From Pontibacter pudoricolor (GTDB lineage Bacteria; Bacteroidota; Bacteroidia; Cytophagales; Hymenobacteraceae), in NCBI RefSeq assembly GCF_010092985.1, contig NZ_CP048106.1:1736001-1800000 (forward strand): 64,000 bases of DNA, read 5' to 3'. A program made the position numbers and the translations under genes. Below, in pieces: positions 26,581 through 36,020 of the stretch (position 1 is the stretch's first letter; each line of letters opens with the position of its first letter). Below the pieces are notes generated by a model. The model made no database searches and was not told where the DNA came from. It saw nothing but the letters and a program-made list of their open reading frames with translations.

Positions 26581-27237
26581 ATGGCTTTAGATAAAAATCA
26601 GATAGCGAAACGAATCGCACAGGAAGTTAAGAACGGCATGTATGTGAACCTGGGCATCGGTATCCCGACGCTGGTAGCAAACTATATTCCGCATGGCATA
26701 GAAGTGGTATTGCAGTCAGAGAATGGTTTACTGGGCATGGGCCCCTTCCCTACCGAAGACAAAGTAGATGCCGACCTGATAAATGCAGGTAAACAAACGA
26801 TAACCACATTGCCGGGCTCATCTATCTTCAGTTCTGCAGACAGCTTTGGTATGATACGCGGCGAGCACGTGGACTTAACGATATTGGGTGCGATGGAGGT
26901 ATCCGAAGATGGCGACATTGCCAATTGGAAGATTCCGGGCAAAATGGTAAAAGGCATGGGTGGCGCTATGGACTTAGTGGCGTCAGCCAAAAATATTATA
27001 GTTGCCATGCAGCACACTGCCCGCGACGGTTCGTCCAAGCTTTTAAAAGAATGTACACTGCCCATTACCGGCCTTAAATGCGTGAAGAAGATCGTAACGG
27101 ATCTTGCCGTACTGGAAGTTACTGACAAAGGCTTTAAACTGCTGGAAAGAGCGCCCGGCGTAACTGTAGAAGACATTCAGAAAGCAACAGAAGGCACGCT
27201 TATAGTTGAAGGCGAGATACCGGAGGTACAACTATAG
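26581..27237 (+). CDS. scoB: 3-oxoacid CoA-transferase subunit B
   Basis: The catalytic subunit. Glu47 in SENGLLGMGP forms the CoA thioester in this family. VNLGIGIPTLVANY (22-35), GGAMDLVASAKN and ITGLKCVKKIVTDLAV are present. 218 residues, the normal size. The stop TAG lies within a CAACTATAG word (Gln-Leu-stop). A terminator follows about 20 bases later. Confidence 0.93.
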   Translation: MALDKNQIAKRIAQEVKNGMYVNLGIGIPTLVANYIPHGIEVVLQSENGLLGMGPFPTEDKVDADLINAGKQTITTLPGSSIFSSADSFGMIRGEHVDLTILGAMEVSEDGDIANWKIPGKMVKGMGGAMDLVASAKNIIVAMQHTARDGSSKLLKECTLPITGLKCVKKIVTDLAVLEVTDKGFKLLERAPGVTVEDIQKATEGTLIVEGEIPEVQL

Positions 27238-27257
27238 CATTGCAGGATTTATAGTTT

Positions 27258-27295
27258 AAAGAAAGCGCGGCTTCGATAGCTGCGCTTTCTTTTTT
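27258..27295 (+). terminator. intrinsic terminator of scoAB
   Basis: Perfect 11-bp stem (aaagaaagcgc 27258-27268, gcgctttcttt 27282-27292) running into a T tract. The T tract merges with the next promoter box. Confidence 0.8.
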
Positions 27296-27302
27296 ATATT
27301 TG
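27295..27302 (+). promoter_or_regulatory. predicted -7 box of the GNAT-nitrilase gene
   Basis: TATATTTG matches TAnnTTTG and begins in the U tract of the scoAB terminator, implying a leader of roughly 90 nt to the ATG at 27399. Confidence 0.45.
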
Positions 27303-27398
27303 GCAACATACGTGCATTTATTCAGGATTACCTGCCTATGTATCGAAACTATAGTGCGTGCACGTATACCTGTAGCATAAAAGAGACAAAATTAACCC

Positions 27399-28958
27399 AT
27401 GAGCGATAAGAACGAAGAAAGTACTGAACATACAGAACACAAATTATTACTGCGCCAGCTCCAGCTCAAAGACTATAATGAAGTAAAAGAGATAATGGAT
27501 ACGGTTTACCGTAACATTGATGGCGCCTGGACCAGGAAAGAATTCTCTAACCTGCTCAAGAAGTTTCCGGAAGGACAGATCTGTATTGAAGACAAAGGCA
27601 AAGTAGTAGCCGGCGCGCTCAGCCTTATTGTTGATTATGCCCAATATGGCGACAAGCACACTTATGAACAGATTGTAGACCGCGGCACTTTTAAGTCGCA
27701 TGACCCGGAAGGCGACACCCTGTATGGCATTGATGTGTTTGTGCACCCTGAATACCGCAACCTGCGTCTTGGACGTCGTCTTTACGATGCACGCAAAGAG
27801 ATGTGCGAGAACCTGAACCTGCGCGGCATTATTGCCGGTGGCCGTATACCAGGTTATAAAGATTACGCCAACAAGCTTACGCCTGCCAAGTACATTGAAA
27901 TGGTACGCAACAAGGAGCTTTCGGATCCGGTGCTTTCGTTCCAGCTGAGCAACGAGTTCCATGTGCGTAAGATCATGAAGAACTACCTGCCAGATGATAC
28001 CGATTCGCGCGCGTATGCTACCTTGCTGGAATGGGTAAACGTGTACTTCGAAGAGAAGGAAAAACTGATAGGCGGTACAAAATCTATAGTTCGGATTGGA
28101 ATTGTACAGTGGCAGATGCGTTCGGTAAAATCGCTGGACGATATGATGCAGCAGATCGAGTTCTTCGTGGACACGGTGAGCTCATACAAATCTGATATAG
28201 TGGTATTCCCGGAGTTCTTTAACGCGCCGCTGATGGCCCTTACTAAAGAGGATTCGCCATCGGAAGCGATCAGAAGTATGGCTGAATATACCGATGAGAT
28301 TCGTGAGCGGATGATACACCTGGCGCTGTCGTACAACATCAATATTATTGCCGGTAGTATGCCCGAGTACTACGACAACAAACTATACAACGTAAGCTAC
28401 CTTTGCCGACGTGATGGTACGTATGATAAACAGTACAAGCTGCATGTAACCCCGGATGAGTCGCATTACTGGGGTATGCGCGGTGGGCACAAACTCAAGA
28501 TATTTGACACCGATATCGGCAAGATCGGTATCCTGATCTGTTACGATGTGGAGTTCCCGGAGCTGGCGCGTATGCTCTCTGATATGGATATGAAAATTCT
28601 GTTCGTGCCGTTCTGGACAGACACCAAGAACGCGTACCTGCGGGTTCGTCTCTGCTCCCAGGCCCGAGCCATCGAGAACGAATGTTATGTAGCTATAACC
28701 GGCAGCGTTGGTAACTTACCGAAAGTAGAAAACATGGATATCCAGTACTCGCAATCGGCTGTCTTCTCCCCTTCCGACTTCGCTTTTCCGCATGATGCTG
28801 TAATTGCCGAAGCCACACCCAATACGGAGATGACGTTGATCGCTGACCTTGACCTGAACCTGCTGAAAGACCTGAACACCGCAGGTAGTGTTCGTAACCT
28901 GAAGGATCGCAGGAAGGATCTGTATAACCTGAGCTGGGTAACTCGTAAAGAAGATTAA
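27399..28958 (+). CDS. GNAT acetyltransferase - nitrilase superfamily fusion
   Basis: A 519-residue two-domain protein. The GNAT domain (about 15-215) has DVFVHPEYRNLRLGRRLYDAR, the acetyl-CoA loop. The carbon-nitrogen hydrolase domain (about 228-505) has the catalytic triad Glu272 (FPEFFNAP), Lys347 (YKLH) and Cys381 (LICYDVEFPELAR). This is the known nitrilase-superfamily branch with an N-terminal acetyltransferase-like domain; no physiological substrate is established. Presumably soluble. Stands alone with its own promoter box and terminator. Confidence 0.9.
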   Translation: MSDKNEESTEHTEHKLLLRQLQLKDYNEVKEIMDTVYRNIDGAWTRKEFSNLLKKFPEGQICIEDKGKVVAGALSLIVDYAQYGDKHTYEQIVDRGTFKSHDPEGDTLYGIDVFVHPEYRNLRLGRRLYDARKEMCENLNLRGIIAGGRIPGYKDYANKLTPAKYIEMVRNKELSDPVLSFQLSNEFHVRKIMKNYLPDDTDSRAYATLLEWVNVYFEEKEKLIGGTKSIVRIGIVQWQMRSVKSLDDMMQQIEFFVDTVSSYKSDIVVFPEFFNAPLMALTKEDSPSEAIRSMAEYTDEIRERMIHLALSYNINIIAGSMPEYYDNKLYNVSYLCRRDGTYDKQYKLHVTPDESHYWGMRGGHKLKIFDTDIGKIGILICYDVEFPELARMLSDMDMKILFVPFWTDTKNAYLRVRLCSQARAIENECYVAITGSVGNLPKVENMDIQYSQSAVFSPSDFAFPHDAVIAEATPNTEMTLIADLDLNLLKDLNTAGSVRNLKDRRKDLYNLSWVTRKED

Positions 28959-28974
28959 CAACTATAGTTCCTTA

Positions 28975-29020
28975 AAATATAGTGCCAACAGCAGTTTGTG
29001 CCGTTGGCACTATATTTTTT
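28975..29020 (+). terminator. intrinsic terminator after the GNAT-nitrilase gene
   Basis: Perfect 15-bp stem (aaatatagtgccaac 28975-28989, gttggcactatattt 29003-29017) followed by T residues. Confidence 0.8.
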
Positions 29021-29078
29021 TAGAGGTAATAAACGCAGGTACAAACTATAAGAACTGCATTTTAATGCTGGTAATTCC

Positions 29079-29086
29079 TATTTTTG
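29079..29086 (+). promoter_or_regulatory. predicted -7 box of the glycan cluster
   Basis: TATTTTTG matches TAnnTTTG, 28 bases before the TTG at 29114 that opens the (frameshifted) flippase gene. Confidence 0.5.
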
Positions 29087-29113
29087 CATCCTTAATCCCA
29101 CTTCTTAAAACTT

Positions 29114-30492
29114 TTGAAAGCAAGCCTCGATCATATTATCAGAGTAACCAAAAACAAGTTCTTCACTGATCAGGATGAGCTAACCTGGAGGGCGTATAAA
29201 AACATCATCCTCTCATTTATTTACAGGGGGCCGGAGTTATTGTCGGGCTTTTGCTTGTGCCACTCATGCTGAGTTACCTCTCCCCGGTTAAATATGGTAT
29301 CTGGCTTACTTTGAGCGCTATACTACAGTGGATCACTTTTTTTGATGTGGGTTTAAGCCATGGCCTGCGAAATAAATTTGCTATAGCTTTACTTAATAAA
29401 GATGTGCGTGCAGGCAGTATTTTCACGAGTACGACTTATACCATAGTTGGTGCAATTGCTACTACACTTATTTTACTTGCTGTCAGCATTTATTACGTGC
29501 ATCGCTGGCAGTTATTGCCAGGCCTGTCATTTGAGCTGACCACTGAAGTTCAGGACCTGTTATTGGTTGTGCTTATATTTTTCTCCATCAGGCTGGTAGC
29601 CAGTCTGATTTTTGCATTACTGGCAGCAGAGCAAAAAGTTAGTGCAATAGGGTTTCTGGACCTGATTGTAAGTGCGCTTTCTCTGTTAGCTGTCTATTTG
29701 CTGAAACAGTTTACTCAGAATTCTCTTTTCTGGGCAGGTGCGGCTTTAAGTTTTATTATTATGGCTGTTCCTTTATTGGCTAATCTTTGGTATTTCAGAA
29801 AAGATTATAAGCTTTATAGACCCACGTTGAAGTATGTCGACTTCAGTTATGCAAAAGATTTACTAACACTTGGTGGCAATTTTTTTCTACTGCAGGCAGC
29901 TACTATTATACTTTTCTCAAGCAACAACTTTGTTATTGCCGCATTATTAGGCGCAGAAGATGTTACAATCTTTAACATCCCTTTTAAGTACATGGCCATC
30001 GTTACAATGGTATCGGTTATTATTCTAAATCCGTATTGGTCAGCGGCAACAGAAGCTTATACTACAAAGGACTATAGTTGGTTCCGGAAGTCAATTCGTA
30101 ACCTTATAGTCGTATGGTTTCTTATGGCAGTTTTGCTGACGGTTATGGTATTACTCTCTCCTGTTATTTACAAAATCTGGCTGAGCAATAAAGTAACTAT
30201 CCCTTATTCGGTTACAATGCTTATGGCTGTTTATGTAGGAGTATTAGCATGGAACAACGTATTTGTATACCTGATAAACGGTATTGGTAAAATCAGACTG
30301 CAAGTTTATACTTATCTGTTTGCTGCATGCTTTGTTGTGCCGCTTGCTTACCTCTTTGTTAAAGTTTTTGGCTGGGGATTAAACGGAATACTAATCGCTA
30401 ATATTATTTGTATCTTGCCTGCCAGCATTTTAATGCCAATACAATTCTGGCTAATCATCCGCGAACGGGCATCCGGAGTATTTTTAAAGTAA
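29114..30492 (+). pseudogene. polysaccharide flippase (Wzx/RfbX type), one frameshift near the N-terminus
   Basis: Translation from TTG 29114 gives KASLDHIIRVTKNKFFT and ends ..YKNIILSFIYRG at the G5 run 29226-29230. Adding one G continues directly into AGVIVGLLLVPLMLSYL, joining the 413-residue frame that opens at 29251. The joined protein of about 459 residues has the MATE-like polysaccharide-transporter profile with about 12 membrane segments, and the motif KYGIWLTLSAILQWITFFDVGLS. It would flip lipid-linked repeat units across the inner membrane. As given, the frame is broken. A truncated product from an internal start would lack TM1. First gene of the cluster. Confidence 0.8.
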
Positions 30493-30521
30493 GAATGCCA
30501 ATTTAGCCGTTTTCAAAATAC

Positions 30522-31796
30522 GTGCTGTGTTGGCTATGCAAAACTGGTGATAACTGTGCTCTTTTGGATAAAAAGATTCCTACATCAACAACTACTAGTA
30601 GTATAATATTTTTTTCAGAAGACCCTCCGCTGAAAAAGAAAGGGCATGGTTTGTCTGTGCTTCTTTACAACATGCTTTCCGGGCTGAAGAAGTATAGGCC
30701 TACTGTTGTAACTTTCACTCCGTCCACAACTATAACCCGTTCGGATATTGTAGATGATGCTCACTGGGAAGTACTTCTCTGTGATAACAAGCTGCACAAA
30801 GCAACTAAAATCCGTTTTTTTACAAGTGCCATGTTTCCTGTCAGGCTGCTTAACTTTCTCCTGTATTTGCCTGCAATCATTAAACTGGCCAGGCAGCAAC
30901 CGGCTTCACCTGTGTTGGTAAGTGTAGGCGCATCTGCCAAGCCGCTGGTCTTCGCAGCCTTGTTAAAAAAATTTATCCCCAACCCTGTGTGGTTATATAT
31001 TGTGGATGACTTTGAAAAGATAAACGAGCTGAGCACAAACAAACTGGAACGCTACTTAACCAGCAAGTTCACTCAGCCTGTTTTAAAAAGCGCGGACAGG
31101 GTAATAGTGATCAGTGAAGGTTTGAGACAAGTGTACAAGCAACGGCATATTATAACTGCAGATGTGTTACTGCCATGCTTTGCCGCTATAGACGCTAACC
31201 TACAGAAAATACCAACTGGCAGTAACGTTTTTACCTTTGTTTACACAGGTGGTCTTAACCTGCTCTATAACGATACCCTGAAGCTTTTTGCCGATAAGTT
31301 ACAGGAACTAAATAGTTATGGCAGCAGGCAATACAAGCTCATCATTCAGACATACTCATCGCGCGAACAGTTTGATTCGTTGCAATTTGACAAATCGGTT
31401 GTTGTTTACAGTACCTCTGCTGAACGAAGCTCCTCGTTGCCATCTTATCGCGAAGCTGACTGTTTTCTGGTACCTTATACTTTTGAAGCCGTTAAGCAGG
31501 ACCTTGTTCAAACCTCCTTTCCACAAAAGGTGGCAGAACTCATTCAGTTAAAAAGACCGATTTTATTTCTTGGTCCCAGTTACAGTTCAGTGATCAGGTT
31601 TTTCAGAGAGCAGCAAGTACCTTATGTAGTTGATGAACAAAACTTAAGCTCTCTGCCGGAAATTATCGAACAGCTGGCTACTTCAGAGACACACCAGGCC
31701 CTGCAGGAAAACTATAGCCGCATTTACAGAGATCATTTTTCCGAAGTAAACGTGAAAAGAGTACTTTTTGATGAGCAGATGCAGTCACAACTATGA
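30522..31796 (+). CDS. glycosyltransferase, GT4-like (GT-B fold)
   Basis: 424 residues as an open frame from GTG 30522. The conserved part begins at IIFFSEDPPLKKKGHGLS (about 28-45). TTG 30564 (Leu15) is a likelier start; the preceding residues are Cys/Trp-rich and unlike the family. N-terminal acceptor-side domain followed by RVIVISEGLRQVY, FVYTGGLNLLYN and the C-terminal PQKVAELIQLKRPILFLGP, as in GT-B enzymes using nucleotide sugars. An A7 tract (30965-30971) is in frame. Ends with a 4-base overlap (ATGA) with the next gene. Confidence 0.75.
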   Translation: MLCWLCKTGDNCALLDKKIPTSTTTSSIIFFSEDPPLKKKGHGLSVLLYNMLSGLKKYRPTVVTFTPSTTITRSDIVDDAHWEVLLCDNKLHKATKIRFFTSAMFPVRLLNFLLYLPAIIKLARQQPASPVLVSVGASAKPLVFAALLKKFIPNPVWLYIVDDFEKINELSTNKLERYLTSKFTQPVLKSADRVIVISEGLRQVYKQRHIITADVLLPCFAAIDANLQKIPTGSNVFTFVYTGGLNLLYNDTLKLFADKLQELNSYGSRQYKLIIQTYSSREQFDSLQFDKSVVVYSTSAERSSSLPSYREADCFLVPYTFEAVKQDLVQTSFPQKVAELIQLKRPILFLGPSYSSVIRFFREQQVPYVVDEQNLSSLPEIIEQLATSETHQALQENYSRIYRDHFSEVNVKRVLFDEQMQSQL

Positions 31797-32797
31797 AAAT
31801 AAAGTTTTTACCCTACCAGCCACATTGCTTTGCTTTCGGAGGTTTCGAAGTGCAAATGTTAAGCACCTTACAAGCACTCAGGGAATCAGGCATTGATGCA
31901 ACAACTTTAGATGTCTGGGAAAGAGACAGCAGCTTTGACGTGCTGCATTGCTGGGGCCTGGGAGTTGCAAACTATGAAAATGTATTCTGGGGGAAGAAAG
32001 CCGGGAAGAAAGTGGTGCTCACGGCACTGCTGCCTTACTACGAAACTATACTTGAGAAAGCGAAGCATTACCTCTCGCTGGGGGTATACAAGGCACGCCT
32101 GTTTAAAGAAATGCTGCAGGTTATAGATAAAGTAGTGGTCGTAAATGAACTTCAGGCAGATGTTTGCATACGCCACTTTGGCGTACCCGCTTCAAAACTG
32201 GAGGTTATACCTAATGTAGTGCAGCATCTGTACTTTAAGACAGCTGGTCATACAGGCAGTTTGTTTACTCAACATTACCAGGTATCTGATTTTATACTCA
32301 CGTCAGGTAATGTATGCTCCCGGAAAAACCAGCTCAATCTGGCTCTTGCAGCAGTTAAGGCAGGTGTAAACCTTGTAATTATTGGCAAAATAATGGAAGG
32401 TGAAGAAAAGTATGGAGAAACACTGGAAAAAGTTGTACAGGAAAATGCAAATATAACCTGGATAAAAGGACTGGCACCCGGATCTGAAGTATTGGTTGAT
32501 GCTTACGCTGCCTGCTCCGCCTTTGCGTTGCCAAGCTATATAGAACAACAACCTATTTCATTGTTAGAGGCCGCCATTATGCGTAAGCCTCTCCTGATAT
32601 CAGATAAAGCCTTTGCCCGACAGAAGTATTATAAGAATGCTTTGTTAGTAAACCCTGGCTCTATAGACGCTATTGCAAAAGGTTTACATCAGGTACTTAA
32701 TGGCAGCAGCAAGTATTTGGTACCTTCTCAACTCTTACAAGAGGTTAAGCCCCAACATGTTGCTCAAGCTTATGCAGCTGTATACAACTCACTTTAG
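31793..32797 (+). CDS. glycosyltransferase family 4-like
   Basis: 334 residues with a GT-B layout. The N-terminus is FGGFEVQMLSTLQAL. VVVVNELQADVCIRHFGVPASKLEVIPNVV marks the linker. The nucleotide-sugar site includes SRKNQLNLALAAV and SYIEQQPISLLEAAIMRKPLLIS, the EX7E-type region. Translationally coupled to the preceding glycosyltransferase. The sugar is unknown. Confidence 0.85.
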   Translation: MKIKFLPYQPHCFAFGGFEVQMLSTLQALRESGIDATTLDVWERDSSFDVLHCWGLGVANYENVFWGKKAGKKVVLTALLPYYETILEKAKHYLSLGVYKARLFKEMLQVIDKVVVVNELQADVCIRHFGVPASKLEVIPNVVQHLYFKTAGHTGSLFTQHYQVSDFILTSGNVCSRKNQLNLALAAVKAGVNLVIIGKIMEGEEKYGETLEKVVQENANITWIKGLAPGSEVLVDAYAACSAFALPSYIEQQPISLLEAAIMRKPLLISDKAFARQKYYKNALLVNPGSIDAIAKGLHQVLNGSSKYLVPSQLLQEVKPQHVAQAYAAVYNSL

Positions 32798-32933
32798 CAG
32801 CTGTATTGTTAAAGAAGAACCACGCTTACCCTAACTAAATTTAAGTAAACTTTGTATTATTGTGAGTTGAAGAATGTATAAAAATCCGAAAACAACTTAT
32901 TTTTATTAATTAATATACCATTACACCGCTTAC

Positions 32934-33776
32934 ATGGGTAAAGTAGAAGGAGGTTATAGATTACAAAACATTTCAGCTATCAAAGAAGATGAGCTTCCGC
33001 TTTTATCTGTTGTAACAGTAGTTTATAACGGCGAAAAATCGATTGAACGAACCATTAAGAGTGTCCTTAACCAGGACTATCCTAACTTGGAGTACATTAT
33101 AGTAGACGGTAACTCTACTGATGGCACTCTGGAGATTATCGGGAAATATGATGAAAGTATAGCTTACTGGATAAGTGAGAAGGACAAAGGTATAAGCGAT
33201 GCCTTTAATAAAGGGATTTCGTTGGCAACCGGTGAAGTGATTGGCTTTTTGAATGCGGATGACTGGTACGAACCACATGCGCTTTCTTCAATAATGTCGG
33301 CTTATACTCCGGGTAGCGTAGTGCATGGCAATATGCAATATTGGAACGAAGATGGCAGCAAAGGTTTATTTTTTAAGCCAAACCAAAAGCTCCTGCCCAA
33401 AGAAATGACTATTAATCATCCGACTGTATTTGTCTCAAAATCGCTTTATGAGCAATATGGCACATTTAGCACCAACTATAAACTTGCTATGGACTACCAC
33501 TTGCTATTGCGCCTATACTTGGCATCTGTACCTTTTATAGAAGTAGACAAAACAATAGCAAATATGCGCTCCGGTGGTTTTTCCGGTAACTGGATCAATT
33601 GTTACAGGGAAGTATACAGGGCAAAAAACGAACTGTTAGGTAATAAGCATAAAAACTATCTGTTTTATACCTGGCAGGTAGTTCGTCGCAGCGTTTCAGA
33701 AACATTAGCCAACACTCCGCTTTCATTTATCAACCGCCTGTATAGGAGTTATTTTTCACCGATGAAAAAAGCCTAA
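32934..33776 (+). CDS. glycosyltransferase family 2
   Basis: 280 residues, GT-A fold. LLSVVTVVYNGEKSIERTIKSVLNQ (about 23-47), IIVDGNSTDGT, the metal-binding NADDW and MDYHLLLRLY match the GT2 group of WcaE/WfaS-like enzymes in exopolysaccharide loci. A 136-bp spacer separates it from the previous gene, so an extra promoter is possible (TAAACTTTG at about 32846 is near-consensus with one extra base). Few CTATAG words here. Confidence 0.9.
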   Translation: MGKVEGGYRLQNISAIKEDELPLLSVVTVVYNGEKSIERTIKSVLNQDYPNLEYIIVDGNSTDGTLEIIGKYDESIAYWISEKDKGISDAFNKGISLATGEVIGFLNADDWYEPHALSSIMSAYTPGSVVHGNMQYWNEDGSKGLFFKPNQKLLPKEMTINHPTVFVSKSLYEQYGTFSTNYKLAMDYHLLLRLYLASVPFIEVDKTIANMRSGGFSGNWINCYREVYRAKNELLGNKHKNYLFYTWQVVRRSVSETLANTPLSFINRLYRSYFSPMKKA

Positions 33777-33797
33777 ACTATTCAGCTCCTATACAAT

Positions 33798-35003
33798 ATG
33801 CTCGCACCAACTATGAAAACAATCATACCAGCTAAAAACAACATATACTACCTTGCACTTTTGCTATTGAGTATAGGTGCCATCTTTCTAAAATCTCCTA
33901 AATTTTATGGAGTGGGAATTTCAGATGTTGCCATACTTTTTACGATCATACTGCTGGTTTATAAACGAGATTTTATTACCCTCAGGCTCAATAATTATCT
34001 CTTGCCCGGATTAATAGCTTTATTCCTTTTATACCTTATACCCAGTGTTTTTATCGTCCCGGATAAACTACTGTTTGTGAAATACTTTACCCGGTTATTA
34101 AAATCAGCTTTAATGGGAGTGCTGGCTTATATCCTTATCAAAAAGTTAAGCGAAGATCTCCAACTTCATTTTATCAGGTTCTTTTTCTATTTCGCTATTA
34201 CCTGTATTTTACTTGATACGCTCTATTCGTTCGTTTTATACTTTGTGAACCTGGAACGAAACATGCAGTTTGAGAACAGTATTTGGGTAATTTATGCTGC
34301 GCTCAAAGCAAGCTTTCTATACTCTGAGAAAAACATGGTGGCATTCACTATGTCGCTGCTCATGGTGCTGTCCTGGAGATTTTTTGATGGCAGGTTTCTA
34401 TTTCTGCTTTGGTTGCTTACCCTGATTTTTTTATCCAGGAGTGGCATGGTTGTAAATACCATACTCCTTTTTTACTTCATCGGGACCAAGTTATTCAGTC
34501 CAAAGTATATTCTAATGGTGCTGGGTACGCTCCTGCTTACTGTTGCGTTAGTTTACCTGTTCAACATGCAGGAACTCTTTATAAACCGCCTTACCCTAAC
34601 ACAAGACCTGAGCTTGCATGGCAGACTAAACCTGCAAAAAATAGGTATAAATCTGTGGCTGGAGTCCCCTTTATTTGGGAAAGGTCTTAGCGGCTATGAA
34701 CAGAATTTTGCAAGACACTTTACAGGAGGTGAATACAACCCATACCCGCATAACCTGTTTATTTATATTTTAGCTGAGTTTGGGATAGTTGGCTTTTTGC
34801 TGTTAGGCAGTATTTTCTTTCTCCTGTACCAACACTTGAAGAAGAGAAAACTTGGGATGCTGTTAGTCGCGTACCTGCTTTTTGGTATTTTCCTGTTCAA
34901 CCTTACAGAATACCACTTCTTTTTCCTTGCCGGTGTGCTGGCTGCTTTTACTCCAAAACTGACATATGTTGAAGATAGCATACATTCTCCCGTCGTTAGC
35001 TAA
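33798..35003 (+). CDS. O-antigen polymerase/ligase family membrane protein (Wzy-like)
   Basis: 401 residues with about 10-11 membrane segments. A large periplasmic loop carries LHGRLNLQKIGINLWLESPLFGKGLSGYE and PYPHNLFIYILAEFGIVG, which is the Wzy_C/O-antigen ligase signature. Either the repeat-unit polymerase or the ligase of this cluster; a second such protein is at 36827. Met6 (MKTIIPAKNN, 33813) may be the true start. Overlaps the next gene by 38 bases. Confidence 0.8.
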   Translation: MLAPTMKTIIPAKNNIYYLALLLLSIGAIFLKSPKFYGVGISDVAILFTIILLVYKRDFITLRLNNYLLPGLIALFLLYLIPSVFIVPDKLLFVKYFTRLLKSALMGVLAYILIKKLSEDLQLHFIRFFFYFAITCILLDTLYSFVLYFVNLERNMQFENSIWVIYAALKASFLYSEKNMVAFTMSLLMVLSWRFFDGRFLFLLWLLTLIFLSRSGMVVNTILLFYFIGTKLFSPKYILMVLGTLLLTVALVYLFNMQELFINRLTLTQDLSLHGRLNLQKIGINLWLESPLFGKGLSGYEQNFARHFTGGEYNPYPHNLFIYILAEFGIVGFLLLGSIFFLLYQHLKKRKLGMLLVAYLLFGIFLFNLTEYHFFFLAGVLAAFTPKLTYVEDSIHSPVVS

Positions 35004-36020
35004 CCAAGGGCCTATACTTGTAGTACGGGATATTGTACGAAGTCTGCACCAGGTGGCAGCTATCACTGTCTTCTACTTTGACCCAGTAGTAGAAATTACT
35101 TTCGACTGCCCTACGCGCAGGATAAGTATGTGGGAAAAAGTAGATTTAACAGGCTTTGATATAGTGCACTCACATATGTTAAGGCCAGACGCTTTTATAT
35201 GGTTAAACAGCAAACGTATAAAAGGCAGAACGATCAGTACAATTCACAACTATGTGGAAGACGACCTTCGGTATCGCTACAATAAAGTCATCTCCGTTAT
35301 CTTCACCAAAGTATGGGATATCCTGCTACGTAAACATGATCTGCTGGTAACACTAACAGCGGATATGGAAGCGTATTACCGTAAACTTTATAAGAACCCG
35401 CGAATCTGCTATGTACACAATGGGAGATTTGTTAAAAGTGAGCAAACAGATAAACAGCCAGTTCCAGAAAATGAACAGATAGAAGCGTTCAAAGATCAAA
35501 GTATAGTTATAGGCGTGGCTGCCCTGTTAACGCATCGAAAAGGTATAGACCAGTTATTGCATCTGATTCACCGAAACAACAGGTATAAACTGCTTATTAT
35601 CGGCGATGGTCAGGTTAGAGTAAAACTTGAACAATTGGCCAAGCAACTGCAGGTAAGTGAAAGATGCATGTTTCTGGGCTACAAAAAAGGCGCAGATAAT
35701 TATTACAGGTATTTTGATGTTTACGCGATGCCCTCCCGTTCTGAAGGCTTTCCGCTCGCATTAATTGAGGCTGCAGCTTTTGGGTTACCAACTATCTGTT
35801 CAGACTTACCTGCTTTTAAAGAAATTTTTTCAGAACGCGATGTTGCTTTTTTGAACTCGATAATATTAATGACCTGGAAAACAAATTGGATAACTTGCTT
35901 AAAAACAGTTCCACTTTCTCGGCTAATATAAGACACAGATATCAGAAAGACCTTACGGCACAGGCAATGGCTAGCCGTTATTTAGAAGTTTATAAGCAGC
36001 TACTCTCCCATGCAGTATAG
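34966..36020 (+). pseudogene. glycosyltransferase family 4, C-terminal frameshift
   Basis: The frame from ATG 34966 encodes MLKIAYILPSLANQGP, HNYVEDDLRYRY, VAALLTHRKGIDQLL and SRSEGFPLALIEAAAFGLP (EX7E motif). After RDVAF it runs into an unrelated tail and stops at 35931. Adding one T to the T6 run 35847-35852 restores FELDNINDLENKLDNLLK and continues to ..MASRYLEVYKQLL with a TAG at 36018-36020, as expected for GT4. Without the fix the enzyme loses its C-terminal helix region, although the active-site half remains. Confidence 0.82.

Noticed and set aside
29251..30492. Flippase starting at the internal codon 29251
   Set aside because: That start lies within the first membrane helix; the upstream frame from TTG 29114 supplies the missing conserved N-terminus once one G is added.
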